NCBI GenBank assembly: GCA_003971905.1
Contig: RSEE01000006.1
Span: 62,001 to 126,000, forward strand
Direction: 5' to 3'
Source: Moniliella sp. 'wahieum'
Lineage: Eukaryota; Basidiomycota; Moniliellomycetes; Moniliellales; Moniliellaceae
DNA: 64,000 nucleotides
Part shown: piece by piece, positions 59,690 to 64,000 of the stretch
Layout: each line of letters starts with the position of its first letter
Numbering within the stretch: the first letter of the stretch is position 1
The notes under the pieces: generated by a model
The model's input: the letters and a program-made list of their open reading frames with translations, nothing else
What the model was told of the DNA's origin: nothing
The model's database searches: none
Made by a program: the position numbers and the translations under genes

Positions 59690-60197
59690 ATCACCCTTGT
59701 TCAAGTAGGGCAGAATCGTCCTTTTCGTACCATCCCATCTCATGGTTCGGTGATACTCTGGTTCCAAAAAGACGTGGGGGTCTGCAGATGGATCGTCTGG
59801 ACCACGAGACCGATACCGCCGGCGGCCAAGCCGCGCAGACGTGTGGACCGGCATCCCACCCCCACCTGGCATCATTGTGTGCAAGGTGGGAGACGCGATC
59901 CAATTCTGGAGTGCGGGTATCTACCAAAGCACGGTCCACCACGTCGCGTTGCCAGTCACCTATAGGACCACTGCAGGCTCTCAGTCGAGGTACTCGATTG
60001 CCTACTTTTCCCAGCCTGACCACGACGCTGCGCTGCAGCCACTGTCCGACCTGGTCAACGGTGCTTCGGTCTCCGTTTCCACGGGCGCGTGGCAGAGCGA
60101 ATTAGCTGCGTTCAATGCCAAGTTTACAAGCTTGCCCAAAGACCTTGTGGTTACCGGCGGCGAGTACTTGAGTGCCCCCTTGCCCGTCACGTATTGA
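59690..60197 (+). pseudogene. remnant of a 2-oxoglutarate/Fe(II) dioxygenase (isopenicillin-N-synthase-like)
   Basis: Only the last third of the jelly-roll domain is present. PPPPGIIVCKVGDAIQFWSA (from about 59855), STVHHVALP with the distal metal-binding His, and RYSIAYFSQPDHD with the 2OG-binding Arg-x-Ser are clear; the stop is at 60197. Just upstream, at about 59735-59800, frames read HGSVILWFQKDVG and GGLQMDRL, recalling the region around the proximal HxD motif, but the His-x-Asp itself is not intact. Nothing of the N-terminal half is found in the preceding 700 bp. No intact copy lies in the window. It is most simply a 5'-truncated gene relic; an unrecognised multi-exon gene is the alternative. 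Confidence 0.65.
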
Positions 60198-60593
60198 ATG
60201 CATGCAGGACTTCATTAGCATCGCGCGTTGCTCTCGATTCCTCTGTTGCGTCGCACAAGAGTGTCCGAAAGGACCAGCTGATAGTAGTGGCATGGCTGAG
60301 ATGAGCTGGTAGGGCTCTAGATACAAGAAAGGGCAGGAGAAAGGCATGACAGAAATCAGTACTCTCAGTGCAGTTGCGGAAGTGCACGCCAGTAACTAGT
60401 CGGTAGAGGCTGAGGGGGAGCAGGGAGGGGCCCCGATGTTCGGTAGCAAGCGAGAAAAACCTCTACTACCACCATCGCCTCTATTCCCTCGCTGGCTCTT
60501 ACTCTCTTCAGACGCATTCTCTGCCCTCCTTGTTATCGACCCCAGCTGTCTTCAGTCCACCATGGCTGGACTAGCCAAACGGGTGCTTAACGA

Positions 60594-60975
60594 GTGAAAG
60601 CAGCTCCAGCCGTTTATCTGCGCATGCCAGTTCGGAAGGGAGATTGGCCGGCGTGGTGGAGCTGCGTCCGTCAGATGGAACAGGACAGAACTTATTCGAA
60701 TGGAGTGCCCTTCTCCAAAGTCCAGCATCGGGCAACTACTAATGCCGATGGCCCGTTCGAACTGGCCATCTCGGGCCCCGCACCTACCCTCAAACACAAC
60801 CCAAGCGGTTCGGCCCGCGCATCTGGCACCCCCATGTGTCGTCGAAGGTGCGGAGAAGGCAACGTTGGCCGTTATACGCAGCGTGCTGACCCATCTTGGT
60901 GGCCCCCGTGAGCAGACGGGCGAGACTTGCTTGGATGTGCTACAAAGTCAATGGACGCCAGTTTGGGAAATGTAA
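60594..60975 (+). other. possible coding remnant of unknown family
   Basis: A plus frame ending at 60975 reads AEKATLAVIRSVLTHLGGPR then EQTGETCLDVLQSQW. This looks more protein-like than its surroundings, but no family was recognised and the upstream part is in another frame. Confidence 0.2.
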
Positions 60976-62087
60976 ACGTTGTGCTTGGTCTTGCTGGTGC
61001 TGCTGGACGAGCCGGAACCTGACTGGCCGCTCAATGTGGATGCAGCCAACGTGTTTACGTTTTGCGTGCGCAGGATGCGGTAGCGTAGTGGTCGGCGTGT
61101 CATGCGTGCATGTTGCTGTGCACGTCTGAGCCAAGTAACAATTGCTCCTGTGGAGATGTAATGTGGGAGAGTTGGAGTGTGTGTGTGTTCCGCCGCAGTT
61201 GTAGCCTCAAAAGCGTCGTGGCCGTCCAAACACGTTGGGTGCTGTATCTTGAGCCCTGGGGATGTCACGCAGACTTACGTTACTGGGTTCTGGGTTGCTC
61301 TGCTTCTGGGATCGACCAGAACAGGCGGCTGGGCATTGGGAATCGGGGATTGCAACTGGTCTACAAAGCAACGGAAGGCGGGATGGGGGAAGAGACAAGT
61401 GTGCATTGAGATGGAGAAGGGCGGGATGCATGTCCAAGCAAGAAGAGGAAATCAACACTTGAAGTGTGAAGTTTTTGGTTGTTTGCGCTCCAAATTATGT
61501 GCTCCCGCTGGGGGCGTGTAGGCCAGAGCACATACTCAAACGGAGCGCAAGCTAGGCTCCATCTGGGAGCAGTCCACTGCAAGGTACTTGCAGTGGCCAG
61601 GGACGAGCCACGCACAGAGCAGAAGCTCCGCGCGGCCGTCGTTGAGCACCACGAGGATGCGCCTGGAAGCTCGCTGGTGGAGAAGAAAAAGCGCCCTTCG
61701 CACCCATCCTGGGCAGCCCCTCCCACCCCCACAATTCCGCCGTGGGATACTCCGTTCCGCCGTAGCCCTCCACTGCGAGGGTAGTGGCGGGAGGCGGCAG
61801 GCGTTACGCTTTAAAATTTAAGCCGGCAGGACCCAACGCCACATCGTGCACCACGCTGTGACGTCACTGGTGGGTCCACCAGCCCTGGCGTATCACGTGG
61901 TGATGAAGGAGTGATGTGGACGTGGGCCTGCCAGGCGAACCGCGGCGATTGTGGTCGAATGCCGAACGGGGGCAGCCAGCCGCCGAATTGGGCGCCGAGT
62001 CCCATGTCACACATCACACGTCGCACATTGCACGCACGTTCGTCTTCTTGCTGCCCGCTTCCCCCCCCACCACACCCGGCTGCCACG
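60976..62087. other. intergenic and GRS1 upstream region
   Basis: No gene is supported. ATGTCACACATCACACGTCG near 62005 is a diverged relative of the CATGTGA words. TTTAAAATTTAA near 61810 is an AT-rich patch. Confidence 0.45.
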
Positions 62088-64000
62088 ATGACCACTGCTC
62101 CGTCGCAGGTCAAGAAGGATGCGCATCCATGGGACCGCGCTCTGCTCGAAGGGCTGATCACCAAGCGCTTTTTCTACAACCCCTCCTTTGAGATCTACGG
62201 CGGTACGTGTCCCTTGTCATCTCTTGTCTGATCTCAGATCTCAGATCTCACTTCTCACTGGCCAGCCTGCGCCTCCCCCTGTCTGCCCACTCGCCTCCTT
62301 CCGTTTCTTTGTTTCCTTGCTTTCTTTTGCCTCGCGGAGCGCTGACAGCCCGTCTTGCTCTGGTAGGTTCGGGGTCTGTACGACTATGGTCCGACGGGCG
62401 CGGCGTTGCAGGCCAACATTATCTCCGAGTGGCGCAAGCACTTTATCCTGGAAGAGGACATGCTCGAGGTCGACCCGACCATCATGACGCTTGACGAGGT
62501 ACTAAAGACGTCGGGCCACGTGGAGAAGTTCACCGACTTTATGTGCCGGATGTGAAGACGGGGACATTTTCCGTGCGGACCACTTGATTGAAGGGGTGCT
62601 AGAGGCGCGGTTAAAGGGCGATGCGGAAGCGCGTGCGTTGGAACAGGGCAAGACGATTGACAAGTCGGCCGATGCCCGGACGCCAAGGACGACAAGAAGA
62701 CAGCCAAGAAAAAGAAGATCAAGTCGACGGCGGTCAAGTTGGCAGACGAGACCAAGGCGGAGATTGAGTACGTGTTGGCGCAGATTGATAACTACACCGG
62801 CCCGCAACGGGCGAGCTGATCACCAAATTTGCCATCCGTGCCCCCGAGACGGGCAACGAGGTGACCGAACCCGTCGAGTTCAATCTCATGTTTTCCACGG
62901 AGATTGGTCCGACCGGGACGCAAAAGGGCTACCTCCGCCCCGAGACGGCGCAGGGCCACTTGTCAACTTTGCCCGCCTTCTCGAGTTTAACAATGGTCGG
63001 ATCCCCTTTGCGTCGGCGCACGTCGGCAAGTCGTTCCGCAACGAGATTAGTCCGCGGGCCGGGTTGCTGCGCGTGCGCGAATTTGTCATGGGCGAAATTG
63101 AGCACTTTGTTGATCCCGAAGACAAGAGTCATCCCCGCGCTTTGCCGAGGTGGCGCAGTTGACGCTACCGTGGCTGCCCAAGGCTACGCAAGAAGCGGGC
63201 AAGACGAGCTTACCTATGCTACCGTGGGCGATGCGGTGGCGCAGGGCATGTGCGACAACGAGACGCTGGGGTACTTGTTGCGCGGATCTGGCAGCAGTTT
63301 CTGGAAAAGATTGGCATGGACACGACCCGTATCCGTTTCCGCCAGCACATGCACAACGAAATGGCCCACTATGCATCCGACTGCTGGGACGCGGAAATCA
63401 AAACGTCGTATGGTGGATCGAATGTGTGGGCTGTGCAGACCGAAGCGCGTACGACCTTACGGTCCACGCTCGTACATAAGAAGGACCTCGGTGCACCAGC
63501 TCTTGACCGAGCCCAAGGTGTACGAAAAGTACATTCCTACTCTCAACAAGAAACTGCTCGGTCCCAAATTCAAAAAGGACGCCAAGGCAGTGGAGGAGCA
63601 GATTCTTGAGATGGACCAAGCCCAGCTCGAACGCTTGGCCCACGCCCTCCAAGCGTGCCAAGCCACGATCACCGTCGGTGGCCAAGAGCGGGAGTTGAGC
63701 TCGGACTTGGTCACGGTGGAGCACAAGACAGTCAAGGAGCACACGCGGACGTACGTACCGAATGTGATTGAGCCTTCGTTTGGCATGGGCCGGATTTTCT
63801 ATGCCTTGCTCGAGCATGCGTTTTGGTCGCGCGAGGAGGATGCGCAGCGTGGCGTGCTGAGTTTGCCTCCGCTCGTGGCACCGTTCAAGGAGCTGATCGT
63901 GCCCATTTCGTCCACCAAGGAGTTCCAGCCCTTGGTGCGCGAGGTGACGCGCAAGTTGCGTGCGGCTGGCGTCGCGAGCCGGGTGGACGATAGCAATGCG
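62088..64000 (+). CDS. GRS1: glycyl-tRNA synthetase, partial at the right edge
   Basis: Class II aminoacyl-tRNA synthetase charging tRNA-Gly, in fungi often in both cytosol and mitochondria from one gene. The ATG at 62088 gives [20 protein letters not shown], then [12 protein letters not shown]. An intron at 62203-62366 (donor GTACGT, acceptor GTAG) precedes [14 protein letters not shown]; the junction is one base out of frame as given. Further blocks are [12 protein letters not shown], a Lys-rich insert ([12 protein letters not shown]), [23 protein letters not shown] (motif 2 side), [58 protein letters not shown] and [16 protein letters not shown]. Frame shifts near 62555, 62680, 62815, 62965, 63140, 63290 and 63480. 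It continues past 64000; the anticodon-binding domain is only begun. Confidence 0.93.

Noticed and set aside
1-64000. CRISPR arrays, toxin-antitoxin or phage modules
   Set aside because: Gene content and introns are fungal nuclear; tandem repeats here lack spacers.

Overview
This is 64 kb of nuclear DNA from a GC-rich, gene-dense fungus. It is most likely a basidiomycete, possibly of the Ustilaginomycotina type, though no marker here fixes the genus. The evidence is a eukaryotic gene set (mitochondrial Hsp70, a Cdc3/AspB-type septin, Vps16, Get4, COQ6, a Snt2-like chromatin protein) and short introns of about 55-170 nt. Most introns start GTACGT or GTGCGT and carry a CTAAC-type branch point. 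No tRNA, rRNA, snRNA or CRISPR array was recognised.

Layout, left to right: an F-box/LRR protein (+) converges on a hexokinase (-). GET4 (+) and a CAF16-type ABC ATPase (-) converge. CAF16 shares a divergent promoter with a long low-complexity coiled-coil protein (+), which converges on a septin (-). The mitochondrial HSP70 (-) follows. After a 3 kb intergenic stretch comes a membrane-anchored protein of unknown function (+). A repeat-bearing 2.5 kb gap leads to COQ6 (-), divergent from VPS16 (+). A 9-bp minisatellite and a mitochondrial half-type ABC exporter (+) follow, converging on a TPMT-like methyltransferase (-). From 36.2 to 40.6 kb lies the most accessory-looking DNA, with weak ORFs, simple repeats and a strong GC hairpin. 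Then come a PPS1-like dual-specificity phosphatase (+), RPS19 (-), an AT-richer gap with small tandem repeats, ADE4 (+), a bZIP factor (+), a 6 kb SNT2-like BAH/PHD/ELM2/SANT/GATA gene (-), a remnant of a 2-oxoglutarate/Fe(II) oxygenase (+), and the glycyl-tRNA synthetase gene (+), which runs off the right edge.

Most genes are housekeeping (glycolysis, purine synthesis, ubiquinone synthesis, translation, membrane insertion, vacuolar tethering, mitochondrial import) and do not form one pathway. A likely shared thread is regulatory. A 13-bp element, CACGGCGCCAGTG or its reverse complement, occurs upstream of five transcription units. A telo-box-like AACCCTA sequence lies upstream of at least three.

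Many long genes change reading frame by one base in the middle of conserved domains. Essential genes are hit as often as others, so uncorrected assembly indels are more likely than pseudogenes. Gene spans below are therefore given across frame changes, and their exact ends are approximate where stated.
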